Both the position numbers and the translations under genes were made by a program. From Archangium violaceum (GTDB lineage Bacteria; Myxococcota; Myxococcia; Myxococcales; Myxococcaceae): DNA of 64,000 nt. Below, in pieces: positions 39,123 to 47,641 of the stretch (position 1 is its first letter; the number at the start of each line of letters is the position of its first letter). Below the pieces are notes generated by a model. It did no database searches. It had not been told where the DNA came from and was given only the letters and a program-made list of their open reading frames with translations. The DNA lies in NCBI RefSeq assembly GCF_016859125.1, contig NZ_CP069338.1:8373501-8437500 (forward strand), written 5' to 3'.

Positions 39123-40547
39123 GAACACTACCTCCTGTGTAGCCGACTTATGAGGTGTGTCCACAAAACCGGGGCAGGCTCAGATTTCCCGGGCCATGCC
39201 GGCCGTCTTCTTCTCCGCCCGCCGCGCTGCCTTGCGCAGCAGTTGGCCGACTCTGCGTTCCACACCGCGCATGCGCTTTTCGAAATCCTCGCGTGCCAGG
39301 GTGCCGTCGCGCACGCGGTGGTACCACTTGAAGAAGCGGTTGCGCTCGCGCATGAGCTCTCGGCCTATCTTCCCGCCCCTTCCTCCCCTGTCGATGAAGC
39401 CCTGAAAGTCGCGGGTGAGGTGGGCCCAACACAGCTGCCGCAGCCCCGCGTCCACCCACTCGTAGGCGCTCCACCTGTCAGTGGTGAGGAAGCCTGAGAA
39501 GTCCGCGCCGAGCAACTGGCGGGCCACCTTGCCGCCGCGGCTTGTGGCGATGTGGAACACCACCACCAGCGCCGTGGCCACCACCCACAGCCAGGCGCGA
39601 GCGGCCCGGCCACCCTCTCGTCCCTGCGTGAATCCCGTCTCGTCGGCGTTGACCGCCTCCGAGGCGCGTACGGAGGCAAGGGCTTCGGCCGTCGCTGGCG
39701 CGAGCGCCTGCGAGATTTCACCCTCCAGGTTGCTGACGCTGCCCACCGACAACTCCACACCCAGCATGTCCGACAAGGCGTCCTTCACCAGTCGTTTGGA
39801 CAGGCGGTACTTACCCACCAGCAACGAGGCGAGCGCCGCGAGCCGGTCGCCGAAGACGCTGCGCGCATGCGCGGGCACCTCCCTCGAGTCACTACCCCGC
39901 AGTCAGGGCACTGCAGTGCATGGCAGCGGTACTCGGTGACAATGGCCGACAGGGGCGGCACCTCCACCACCTGATGCCGCCGGGGCGCGCTGTCCTGCCC
40001 CCGCAGCCGTCGCTTGCAACCCCTGCACTCCTGGGGCACCAACTCCACGACGTGCTGCACCTGCTCGGGCGGCAGCAGCGCGCGCTCATGCTTCTTGTGT
40101 CCAGGCTGGCCCCCGGGACGCCGGCCCGTGGGCCTCTTGCGCTGGCGCCGGGTGCCGGGTGCATCCGAGGAGGGTGGCTTGGAGGAGTTGCTCGAGTTGA
40201 GCCCCAGCCGCTCCTTGAGCTGTCGATTCTCCTCGCGCAGCTTCGCATTCTCCTCGCGCAGCTTCGCATTCTCCTCCTCCAGCTGCGCGATACGCTCCAG
40301 CGCTGCTTCCAGCCTCTTCTCTAGCTGCGCTATCTGCACGTCTCGGGCATCCACCTGCACCATGCCCTGGCTACACCACGCCAGACGTCCTCTTGTCCAG
40401 CACCACGTCTCCGGTCACCTCGTGCCCGGCTCCTCTTCAACCAGGCCAAGGCGGTGAACGGTTACAAGCATAGTTCTGCCAGCACCACTGGCCACGGAGC
40501 AGCGGTGGTGGGGGCGAAGTCGTGCGAAGAGTCAGCGGGTTACGCAC

Positions 40548-40922
40548 TTACCACTGGAAGCCTCCTGCGGTAGGTCTCCGCGTGGCTATGACCGGCCCCA
40601 TGTCCACGGGGGCTGCCGGTCGGCGTGCCGGCTCGGCATCTTGCTGAGCTGGTGTCCCCCCTGTGGGTTGGGGCTCGCCCTGGGATTCCGCCTGCTGGCA
40701 CGCCACGTTGGCGGCCAGGGCATCGTGTAGCGCCTGAAGGTCGCGGAGGGTTTGTCGGACGATGGCGAGGGCACGCAAATCGGCCGGAGTTGTTGGAGCC
40801 CAGCGCTGGATCCACTCGCGCAGGGTCCTGGGCCTGATGCCATGGAGCTGGGCGTACTCGGCCTGGTCCATTCCGGACGAGGCCCACCCTCGCGCTATGG
40901 CGGCGCGCTGGTTGTCGGTCAT
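40548..40922 (-). CDS. Small HTH protein of unknown role
   Basis: 124 residues from ATG 40922. The first 40 residues form a likely helix-turn-helix (MDQAEYAQLHGIRPRTLREW); then a helix (LAIVRQTLRDLQALHDALAA) and a Pro/Gln-rich tail. Resembles small DNA-binding proteins of mobile elements. It lies just outside the IS66 right target duplication and is therefore native island DNA. Confidence 0.5.
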   Translation of the reverse strand: MTDNQRAAIARGWASSGMDQAEYAQLHGIRPRTLREWIQRWAPTTPADLRALAIVRQTLRDLQALHDALAANVACQQAESQGEPQPTGGTPAQQDAEPARRPAAPVDMGPVIATRRPTAGGFQW

Positions 40923-41019
40923 GGAGGTGTTCTTCTCCCAGCTCATGATCGGGAAGGTTGCCGTTGCCCTCCATCGAAGTGGCGTGCCGGCTGGCGCGCT
41001 CGTGCTCCGGGCATCCGCT

Positions 41020-41384
41020 CTACATGCTTTGGGTGCTTGCGTGTTCCGCGAGCAGCTTCTGCAAGAGAGCCTCATCAATGGCGGGAACCATGCGAATGTC
41101 ATCGCGTCCAGTTGGGTCTTCCTGATCAGGAACGAGCGGAAGTCCCACCTCCAGGATCTCTTCGTCGGTCGGCTGGCGGAGCGTCCAGTGCAGACCCTTC
41201 ATCCGTAGCGTTATCGAGAAGTAACTGCGGATCGCGTCGAGATGCACTCGCAGCCGTTCCTCTTTGCTTCTGGGCGGAGGGGTAGGGGGCGGCGGTGTCG
41301 GTAGTGGTGTCGGTGGGGATGTCAGCATCCCGAATCGCCGCGTGAAGTCGTAGGGCTGACCGTCGAGGATGCTGAGCCTTCGAG
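41020..41384 (-). pseudogene. Hypothetical gene cut by IS3 copy B
   Basis: The frame enters from the IS boundary at 41384 and reads LSILDGQPYDFTRRFGMLTS, a Pro/Thr linker, then RSYFSITLRMKGLHWTLRQP and a C-terminus EALLQKLLAEHASTQSM. The protein-like section lacks a natural start because IS3 copy B displaced its 5' part. No family recognised. Confidence 0.45.
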
Positions 41385-41444
41385 TGAGCCTGCCCCGGTT
41401 TTGTGGACACACCTCATAAGTCGGCTACACAGGAGGTAGTGTTC

Positions 41445-41744
41445 ATGGAGCGAAGGAAGAGGCGGAGTTTCACCCCGGAGTTCAGGGCCGAGGCGGTCCG
41501 ACTGGTGCGCGAGGGCAGCAAGAGCCTGCCCCAGGTGGCCAAGGACTTGGACCTGACCGAGTCAGCCCTGCGCAACTGGGTGCGCGAGGCCGACGGAGGC
41601 GATGGCAAGGAGTCGGCAGGTGCACTCTCCACGGCCGAGCGGGAGGAGTTGGTGCGGCTGCGCAAGGAGGTGCGTCATCTGGAGATGGAGCGCGACTTCC
41701 TAAAAAAAGCGGCGGCCTTCTTCGCGAAGGAGACCTCGAGGTGA
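41445..41744 (+). CDS. IS3 copy B OrfA
   Basis: 99 residues with AGGAGGT at 41431-41437. HTH (SLPQVAKDLDLTESALRNWV) plus leucine zipper. A run of seven A (41702-41708, codons CTA AAA AAA) near its end is the classic slippery site for the -1 frameshift that makes the OrfAB transposase; the -1 frame is open from there into orfB. The stop overlaps the orfB GTG (GTGA). Confidence 0.92.
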   Translation: MERRKRRSFTPEFRAEAVRLVREGSKSLPQVAKDLDLTESALRNWVREADGGDGKESAGALSTAEREELVRLRKEVRHLEMERDFLKKAAAFFAKETSR

Positions 41745-42616
41745 AGTTCGAGTTCATCGACGCGGAGAAGGCCCACTTCCCTGTGGACTTCATGTGCGAG
41801 CAGCTGGGTGTGTCGCGCTCGGGCTACTACGCCTGGAAGGAGCGCCCGGAGTCCGCGCGGGACAAGGCGGACCGGGCCCTGGCCGAGGAGGTGACGCGGA
41901 TACATCGCGACAGCCGCGGCACGTACGGCAGTCCTCGCGTCCACGCGGAGCTGCGTGCCCGGGGGCAGCGCGTGAGTCGAAAGCGTGTGGCCCGGCTCAT
42001 GAACGAGCACGACATCGCTGCTCGCAAGAGACGGCGCTTCGTGCGCACGACGGACTCCCGCCACAACCAGCCCGTTGCCCCCAACATCCTCGAGCGCAAC
42101 TTCTCCCCCGGCCAGCCCAATAGCACCTGGGCCACGGACATTACCTACGTGGGGACGGGGCAGGGCTGGCTCTACCTGGCCGTCGTCATGGACCTCTTCT
42201 CTCGCAAGGTGGTGGGCTGGTCCATGAGCGAGAACATCGACCGGCACCTGGTGCTCAACGCCCTGGACATGGCCCTCGAGGGACGCCAGCCACCGCAGGG
42301 GTTGTTGCACCACTCGGACCGGGGCAGCCAGTACGCCAGCACCGACTACCAGCAGGCACTGGCTGCTCGGGGCATCCAATGCAGCATGTCGCGCAAGGGC
42401 AACTGCTGGGACAACGCCGTGGTGGAGAGCTTCTTCAGCAGCTTGAAGCAGGAGCTCGTCTACACCACCGCCTTCGCCACGCACGAGCAGGCCCGGCTGG
42501 CCCTCTTCGAATACATCGAGGTCTTCTACAACCGCCAGCGGCGGCACTCCTCGCTGGGCTACGTCAGTCCAGTGGATTTTGAGCTTGCGCCCTTACCGCA
42601 GAAGTTGGCATCTTAA
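41741..42616 (+). CDS. IS3 copy B transposase OrfB (rve integrase domain)
   Basis: 291 residues. HTH_21 N-terminus (GVSRSGYYAWKERPE ... YGSPRVHAELRARGQRVSRK) and the DDE core: Asp in TWATDITYVGTGQGWLYLAV, Asp in LLHHSDRGSQYAS, Glu in NAVVESFFSSLKQE. Ends RRHSSLGYVSPVDFE as usual for the family. Intact, so it could also supply transposase to copy A. Confidence 0.95.
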   Translation: MKFEFIDAEKAHFPVDFMCEQLGVSRSGYYAWKERPESARDKADRALAEEVTRIHRDSRGTYGSPRVHAELRARGQRVSRKRVARLMNEHDIAARKRRRFVRTTDSRHNQPVAPNILERNFSPGQPNSTWATDITYVGTGQGWLYLAVVMDLFSRKVVGWSMSENIDRHLVLNALDMALEGRQPPQGLLHHSDRGSQYASTDYQQALAARGIQCSMSRKGNCWDNAVVESFFSSLKQELVYTTAFATHEQARLALFEYIEVFYNRQRRHSSLGYVSPVDFELAPLPQKLAS

Positions 42617-42647
42617 CCCTACTGTCCACGTAACCGGGGCAAGCCCA

Positions 42648-42878
42648 CTCCGGATGGCCTGGATGGGCTGCGCGAGCGACGCCCGATTCCCCTCACCTTA
42701 TCCCGTGCCCTTCCTCATGAGGGTCGGCCGCCTCCCCTTTGCAACCCCTGGGCCGCCCCTCCCCGGACCCCTCCCCATCTCCCAGTGTGGCGATAGAGCC
42801 ACCAAGGAGAGTCCATCAGCAAGCGTGCTCACATCCCCATCAACAAACCTGCGCGGTAACAGTTGCGCTGGGTCACGG
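42648..42878. other. Gene-free stretch before the iterons
   Basis: Between the IS3 end and the repeats no frame appears coding and no strong structure is evident. GC-rich left part, becoming more mixed to the right. Confidence 0.45.
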
Positions 42879-42944
42879 TCGGTACTCTCACCTTGAGGTG
42901 TCGGTACTCTCAGCTCCAGGTTTCCGTACTCTCATCTGGGTGAG
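42879..42944 (+). repeat. Three 22-bp direct repeats (iterons)
   Basis: TCGGTACTCTCA starts at 42879 and 42901, and TCCGTACTCTCA at 42923: spacing exactly 22 bp. The remaining ten bases of each unit vary (CCTTGAGGTG, GCTCCAGGTT, TCTGGGTGAG). A purine-rich stretch (42950-42990) and two perfect hairpins (43021-43043; 43072-43086) follow. Such two-turn iterons bind replication initiators or regulators. They lie upstream of the HTH_17 gene of island B. Confidence 0.8.
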
Positions 42945-43275
42945 AGCCGATCTAGAGAGAGAGAAAGAACAGAAGAAATAGAGCGAAGAAACAGAGCGCC
43001 GCTCACGCGGCGTGATGGACCCGTCCGCGCTCCGCGCGGACGGGAGAACCACATAGATACATAGTGAAAGTATCGGATCGTCCGATGGGCGCTGCTTCGC
43101 GAGGGGTGAGTTCTCGTACAGGAAGCTCGTGCCCATGCTCGGCGGAATGCGGCGGGGAAACCGACTGCCGGAGCGTGCTCAAGGATTCGATATATTCATC
43201 TTGGTACTGGTGGCCACCGGTTCGATCCACACCATGCACCGGCACGGACAGGTGCCGGCCGACCACAGGCCCTTC

Positions 43276-43779
43276 ATGTCCGAGAACTTCAGCTACATCC
43301 CTCCGAGTTGTTCCATCGCTCAGCCAGAACCGCCGCCTGAGTTGATCCCGGTGCCGGTCTTCCGGTCGGAGGTGCCCGTTGTGGACGATGGCCCTGAACT
43401 GGTGGGGGTCATCCTCCAAGGGATCACAGAGATCATCCTGCGCGAACTCCAAGCGCTTCGAGCCCAGGATGTAGCCCGGAACTCCACGTTCGTGACGTTG
43501 GAGAGCGCCATGGCGATGCTCGGGTGCAAACGGTCGAAGATCTTCGACCTCTTGAGGCAGGGCCTATTGAAACGAGCGCAGAAGGTCGGGCGCTCAGTGA
43601 TGATCACGGTGGACAGCATTGAGGCCCTGCTTGCAGAGGGCCTGCCTCAGGAGGGCGGCAAGCGGTTAAGTCGGCCCAGCTTGGCCAACACGAGGCGCCG
43701 GATTCTCAAGTGCGAAAAACGCAGTGGCAGCGCGAAACAGGATCCAGGGGACTCTATCCGTAAGCTCTCTATCAGGTAA
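43276..43779 (+). CDS. HTH_17 (excisionase-like) DNA-binding protein
   Basis: 167 residues from ATG 43276; upstream ATGs at 43234 and 43129 are possible. After a Pro/Glu-rich N-terminus, residues about 75-125 form a MerR/excisionase-type winged helix: FVTLESAMAMLGCKRSKIFD, LLRQGLLKRAQKVGRSVMIT, VDSIEALLAEG. The C-terminus is basic. It could act as recombination directionality factor for the nearby integrase, or bind the iterons in its upstream region. Convergent with the SEC-C gene. Confidence 0.65.
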   Translation: MSENFSYIPPSCSIAQPEPPPELIPVPVFRSEVPVVDDGPELVGVILQGITEIILRELQALRAQDVARNSTFVTLESAMAMLGCKRSKIFDLLRQGLLKRAQKVGRSVMITVDSIEALLAEGLPQEGGKRLSRPSLANTRRRILKCEKRSGSAKQDPGDSIRKLSIR

Positions 43780-43812
43780 TTCAAACTGAGATGCTAAGGT
43801 GTAGAAGGGGTT

Positions 43813-46206
43813 TCACGTTTTCTTCTGGCCATGACATGCCTTGTATTTGCGTCCGCTTCCACATGGACATTTTTCGTTTCGACCAATTTTGCCGGCTTTT
43901 CTAGTGGACCTGAGCGTATTCAAACGGCTTTGGCTGTATTTTTCACTCAACTGAGCTAGGCGATCAGGTGCAATTTCTTTCAAGTGACGCTGCCCTAATA
44001 TATCCCCATGCGCCCATGCGATGTCTCCATCCTTAAATCCAAGTTCAAAAACGAGCAAGTCCTTCCCCTGCATGGAGTGAACGAGCGCGAGAGCATACTC
44101 TCTCATCCACGACCTGGATGGTGGGGTGAAATCAGGGGTTACGCAAAATATCAGGATGGAACTGTCATCGGATAACATTGAGGCCGGCTTGATTGTCCTC
44201 TCAGCACTTTGAAGCTCAATGCAGTGGCGCACAAGAGCGTCAAATTGTCTCCGACTCTCGTCTGCTAGCTCCAAAAGCCAGCTACAAGATCTTGTTGAGC
44301 CCGGTCGCCCAGATTTCTCCAATTTCAACAGTGCCGTGGAAAAGAAATCGTAAAAGCCTTGGCTTGGCTTCTGCGGCGCTCCTCCCGAGATCAATTCGTC
44401 ATAATACTTATCAACAACCTGTCTGTACCCATGCCATGCGATGTGGTCTAGGTTGCCGAACTTTTTTGCATGTAGGTCGATGTTGTTATGCGCGAAGAAC
44501 ATGCCAATAAAGTCAAGCTCGTCATCCGGATGAGCCAGCGGGTTATGGAATGCCCGGAGCCGTTGCTCTAAGTAGTGAATAAAGACGGCCGCAGAGTCGA
44601 ACAGGTCGCAAAATACACGCAAATCGTCCAGTGAGACGATCCACGTCGGATTTTCAGCGAAGGTCAACCCGACGTTCTTGAAGTCAGCGTGACGCGTTCC
44701 CACATCCGAAATGTTGTCAACGGTAACGCAAATTCCCCAGATCCTCCAAAAGTCGGTCTTGCGTATACGTCCGATGGATTGTCTCTTTTGATCGAAGATC
44801 TCGACTTCCCCGCGTGACTCAAGCTCATTTATGAATCGGCGAGCTTGGGTTGCTGGAGTGCAAACGAGGTTGCGTATTGACGCCACATAGGCTTGAAGAT
44901 CAGTCGTTGGGGAGACAGGGGTGAATATGCCTCCTTTGACTTCAACAACAAGGAGGACTTCATCAAAAACAACAAGCCCATCGGCCTCTGCCCACTCTAG
45001 TTTATTGGTTGACTTGTTGGTCCACTGGTACTGGATGGATGAATGGCACTTTGCTCCAGGGAGGAGTCGTCCAAACATTTCGAGAGGAAGTTGTTCCGAG
45101 ACCTCTCGCTGGTGCGAATTCCACTTGGGTCTGTATTCGGGCTTGATGCTGGTGACCAGCATCTGAAGTGTTCTGTATATGTGGTCTTGTAGGTTGTTGT
45201 TGTTGAAGCAGTAGTACCGGCCGTCGAATTTGAGAAACGGACGAGTTCGAACGGGTAGGAGTCTGAGAGGCCACCCTCTGTACTCGCCAGGGGCAAAGAA
45301 TGATTGTTCTTCGCCAGGGCCCCAGGAGAGCGCGTCCAATAGTTTTGTGGGTAGCTTGGTGGTTTTTTGGAGGTCGAAAAGATCGTATTGAGTGAGCTTG
45401 TGTTGAGCTTCGATGAGTTTTTCGCGAAGCCCCATTTCGTCTATTGCTTTGCCTAATTGCTTTTGGAACTCTTCTTTGCTGCCGACGGAGCTTGGTTTGA
45501 GGACGCTTAGGGTCTTTTTCTGTATTTCTCGGATGTCGAAATATGCGGTAAATAGTTCTTCAGTCAGGCTTTTTTGTATGGACGACAGTGCTTCAATCAG
45601 GTCGTCGCTTGAAATTCCGAAGAGTTCTTTCAGAATGTCGCTGTGTGGCGTTATGAAATCCCGAATATGCGGGATGTTGTGTATGAGGTACCGATCGACG
45701 GAGACGTTCATCCAGAGCATTTGTGCTCTGACGTAAAAGGAGTCTTGTTGGGTGTCATAGGATGGATCGTTTAGTTGGGAGTGTGCGCTCTTGTGTATGT
45801 GATAGTTTAGATTGATTGTTGCGTAGAGATTCCCAATTAGCGATTGAAGTTCGAAGTATTCCTCGTCCGAGGGGATCCTTGTATCGGTCGGAGGTCGGGC
45901 GGCTATTATGCTCTGCGTGTAATCCAATACTAGAAGCGGTGACGCTTCATTGAGGCCAAGCTCTTCTTTGGTTTTGGATTGCTCTTTAAGCGCGGAAAGT
46001 GCATGTGCTAGATAGCTGCGTTGTAAGAGCGCTGGTGGGTGGAATTGCGTGACGCGATCAGCAATTTGATCGACTAGGTTGTCTATGCTCTTGACCACTG
46101 CTGGGTATTCATTGGCCAGTCGGGCCATGACCTTCTTGTGCTTTTCAGGAGACATGTCCTTCTTGATTGTCCATCCTGGGCTTCGGCGACGAGAGCGACG
46201 AGTCAT
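43813..46206 (-). CDS. 797-aa PDDEXK-like/SEC-C protein, candidate defence nuclease
   Basis: GGAGG stands 7 bases before ATG 46206. N-terminal 350 residues are helical with no match (ELQSLIGNLYATINLNYHIH). Residues about 400-460 show a restriction-endonuclease-like pattern: WAEADGLVVFDEVLLVVEVK, i.e. an acidic residue and E-x-K on adjacent strands, as in NERD/PDDEXK nucleases. A central region (WRIWGICVTVDNISDVGTRH) follows, then the C-terminal SEC-C zinc motif GRNEKCPCGSGRKYKACHG. Base composition is far more A/T-rich than the neighbours, a sign of recent transfer. Next to the integrase of island B, where cargo defence genes usually lie. Nuclease activity is predicted and not shown. Confidence 0.75.
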   Translation of the reverse strand: MTRRSRRRSPGWTIKKDMSPEKHKKVMARLANEYPAVVKSIDNLVDQIADRVTQFHPPALLQRSYLAHALSALKEQSKTKEELGLNEASPLLVLDYTQSIIAARPPTDTRIPSDEEYFELQSLIGNLYATINLNYHIHKSAHSQLNDPSYDTQQDSFYVRAQMLWMNVSVDRYLIHNIPHIRDFITPHSDILKELFGISSDDLIEALSSIQKSLTEELFTAYFDIREIQKKTLSVLKPSSVGSKEEFQKQLGKAIDEMGLREKLIEAQHKLTQYDLFDLQKTTKLPTKLLDALSWGPGEEQSFFAPGEYRGWPLRLLPVRTRPFLKFDGRYYCFNNNNLQDHIYRTLQMLVTSIKPEYRPKWNSHQREVSEQLPLEMFGRLLPGAKCHSSIQYQWTNKSTNKLEWAEADGLVVFDEVLLVVEVKGGIFTPVSPTTDLQAYVASIRNLVCTPATQARRFINELESRGEVEIFDQKRQSIGRIRKTDFWRIWGICVTVDNISDVGTRHADFKNVGLTFAENPTWIVSLDDLRVFCDLFDSAAVFIHYLEQRLRAFHNPLAHPDDELDFIGMFFAHNNIDLHAKKFGNLDHIAWHGYRQVVDKYYDELISGGAPQKPSQGFYDFFSTALLKLEKSGRPGSTRSCSWLLELADESRRQFDALVRHCIELQSAERTIKPASMLSDDSSILIFCVTPDFTPPSRSWMREYALALVHSMQGKDLLVFELGFKDGDIAWAHGDILGQRHLKEIAPDRLAQLSEKYSQSRLNTLRSTRKAGKIGRNEKCPCGSGRKYKACHGQKKT

Positions 46207-46245
46207 TTGGGGCCTCCAAGTGCGTCAGGAGTGAAATTGAATTGA

Positions 46246-47382
46246 TCAGCCAACATGGGCCTGGACCGCACTCAGTACGACGGGATCTTCTGGGTGCTCC
46301 AGGCGGATGGGCACGACGTACATCGGCGGGACGGTGGCGCTGACGTAGTGGAGAGCCGTGGTACGTGTACTGCTGTGGTTGAGCGCTTGAGCGACGGCCT
46401 CCAGGGGCAAGCCGCCGCCCTTCTGATTGTAGGTGCTGCCCCGTTCAACCAGCCACGTAGCGAAGCTGTGCCGGATGGCGCCGAAGTGGACGAACTCCAG
46501 GCCCGTGCGCTTGCACACCCGCTCGACGGCCTCGCGGATGGTCTGCCGATCCGGTGCTGAGCCTCGTACCTGGAGACGCTGGGCGGCGGCGAGCGCCTGG
46601 GTATCGAGGGACACGGTGAAGCGCTTGCCCGTCTTGTGCTTGAATGTGACGGTGCCCGCGATCTCGCCCTGATCCTTCAGTACCGCGATCTTGCCGTCAC
46701 CGCTGGCCAGCCGATCCACCTCGGTGCCGTGCATCCCGCTCTTGGCCTGGAGGCACAGCACGTCGCGGATGGCCTGCGAGCCGAGGACCGCGTAGAGCTT
46801 TTGGATGTGCTCGATGCCGTAGCCCTTGAGTTCGTGGTTCCGGCGCGCAGGAGGCACCTTCAGGAAGCGTCCCGGGTTCTCCATCGGGTCTAGCTCGCCG
46901 GCCTCCTGGAGGTACGAGGTGAAGGACTTGAAGACGATGATGCGCCACTTCTTGCCCGTGTCCCAGGTGGCCAGCAGCTTCTTCAGCGCCGGACCGGTTA
47001 ACGCACGCAGATCCTTGCCCGCGAGCGCCGTCGCCCATGCGGCCAGGTAGCTGCGCGTGCTCTTGAGGTACTCGACGGACCTGCCGCTGGCCTTCAAGTG
47101 CTGGAGGAACCGTTGGGCACGGTTCTCGTCCAGGAACACAGCCTTCGCGGCGTCCTCCTGGGCCTTCTGGGCCTCCTCCACGCGCTCCTGGCTCGCGGTC
47201 CGGTACGCGGCCGGGTTCCGGCGGAACACCGCCAGTTCGGCCAGGGCCTCGGCCTCGCTTCGCACGTCCAGCGTGATGTTGTAGGCGGTCCCGGCAACGG
47301 TCTTGCGGATGATCCACCGCGTGCTGCCGTCGTTGGCCGTGTACGTGCGGCCCCCGAGCCACTTCCCGCTCCACTTGGGCAT
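46246..47382 (-). CDS. int: Tyrosine recombinase (selC-specific integrase of island B)
   Basis: 378 residues. N-terminal arm/SAM-like region (about 85-190: RFLQHLKASGRSVEYLKSTR), C-terminal catalytic domain with FGAIRHSFATWLVERG (Arg II), LNHSSTRTTALHYV (His and the Tyr nucleophile). The position of catalytic Arg I reads SGMHGTEVDRL (His for Arg) and the HxxR histidine reads Gly, so it belongs to a divergent subgroup. It points away from the intact selC gene 118 bp upstream, the typical layout of tRNA islands. Three TTGGGTAC-type boxes overlap its promoter. Confidence 0.9.
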   Translation of the reverse strand: MPKWSGKWLGGRTYTANDGSTRWIIRKTVAGTAYNITLDVRSEAEALAELAVFRRNPAAYRTASQERVEEAQKAQEDAAKAVFLDENRAQRFLQHLKASGRSVEYLKSTRSYLAAWATALAGKDLRALTGPALKKLLATWDTGKKWRIIVFKSFTSYLQEAGELDPMENPGRFLKVPPARRNHELKGYGIEHIQKLYAVLGSQAIRDVLCLQAKSGMHGTEVDRLASGDGKIAVLKDQGEIAGTVTFKHKTGKRFTVSLDTQALAAAQRLQVRGSAPDRQTIREAVERVCKRTGLEFVHFGAIRHSFATWLVERGSTYNQKGGGLPLEAVAQALNHSSTRTTALHYVSATVPPMYVVPIRLEHPEDPVVLSAVQAHVG

Positions 47383-47393
47383 GTCCGGCTCCC

Positions 47394-47427
47394 GTACCCA
47401 ACCCCCACTTGGGTAAAAGTTGGGTAC
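47394..47427. promoter_or_regulatory. Integrase arm sites/autoregulatory boxes at the right end of island B
   Basis: GTACCCAA (inverted, 47394-47401), TTGGGTAA (47409-47416) and TTGGGTAC (47420-47427). The last two are 11 bp apart, as at both left ends. GTACCCAAC and GTTGGGTAC form a 9-bp inverted repeat. They lie 12-45 bp upstream of the integrase start, so binding could also repress int. Confidence 0.65.
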
Positions 47428-47500
47428 AAGAGCTAACGGAGGGTAGGGCGTCCCGCAACCCCACCGGAGCGGTTTCAGAAAACCTCAATGAAAACAGGAC

Positions 47501-47595
47501 GGTAGGACAGAGGAATCGAACCTCCCAGGGACATGTCTCCATGCCCCCCACCGGTTTTGAAGACCGGGCCGGCCACCAGGTCCGGAGGTCCTACC
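47501..47595 (-). tRNA. selC: tRNA-Sec (anticodon TCA)
   Basis: 95 nt on the minus strand from GGTAGGAC to GTCCTACC. The acceptor stem has 8 perfect pairs, a hallmark of tRNA-Sec; the anticodon arm is CCGGT-CTTCAAA-ACCGG with TCA at 47560-47558; a long variable arm (GGGGGGCATGGAGACATGTCCC region) and TTCGATTCC in the T arm follow. CCA is not encoded. It decodes UGA as selenocysteine, so the host should make selenoproteins. Its 3' part is the attachment core of the islands. Confidence 0.96.
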
Positions 47596-47641
47596 ACTCG
47601 CGATTACTGCCGGGCCGCGTGTTCCGCGTCAACGTCGCGCT

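Larger units (their letters stand above)
37921..39182 (-). mobile_element. IS3-family element, copy A
   Basis: 1262 bp with ends TGGGCTTGCCCCGG and, inverted, TGAGCCTGCCCCGG; flanked by the 3-bp duplication GAT (37918-37920 and 39183-39185). Inserted in the IS66 transposase gene. Nearly identical to copy B at 41385-42647 but one base shorter because of a missing C in orfB. Confidence 0.92.
37618..40363 (-). pseudogene. IS66 transposase, frameshifted and split by an IS3 element
   Basis: Three blocks. N-terminal 40363 to about 39884: coiled-coil (LEEENAKLREENAKLREEN), the Ser/Pro linker SSNSSKPPSSDA and a zinc-finger-like CRGC...CPDC. A frame change at about 39876-39884 (VVTRG to EVPAHARSVF) leads into the catalytic core (VNADETGF; LTTDRWSAYEW). 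The IS3 copy interrupts at 39182, and the C-terminal block 37920-37618 has the IS66 hallmark NNFGERCIRHAV and the end domain. Both lesions make it non-functional. Confidence 0.88.
41385..42647 (+). mobile_element. IS3-family element, copy B (intact)
   Basis: 1263 bp, in opposite orientation to copy A, same terminal repeats (TGAGCCTGCCCCGG and inverted TGGGCTTGCCCCGG). Flanks are CGAG on the left and CTCC on the right, so no target duplication is visible; adjacent deletion or recombination between copies is likely. Confidence 0.92.

Noticed and set aside
42879-42944. Three 22-bp repeats read as CRISPR or as IS ends
   Set aside because: Only three units, exact tandem register, no spacers, no cas genes, no match to the IS termini.
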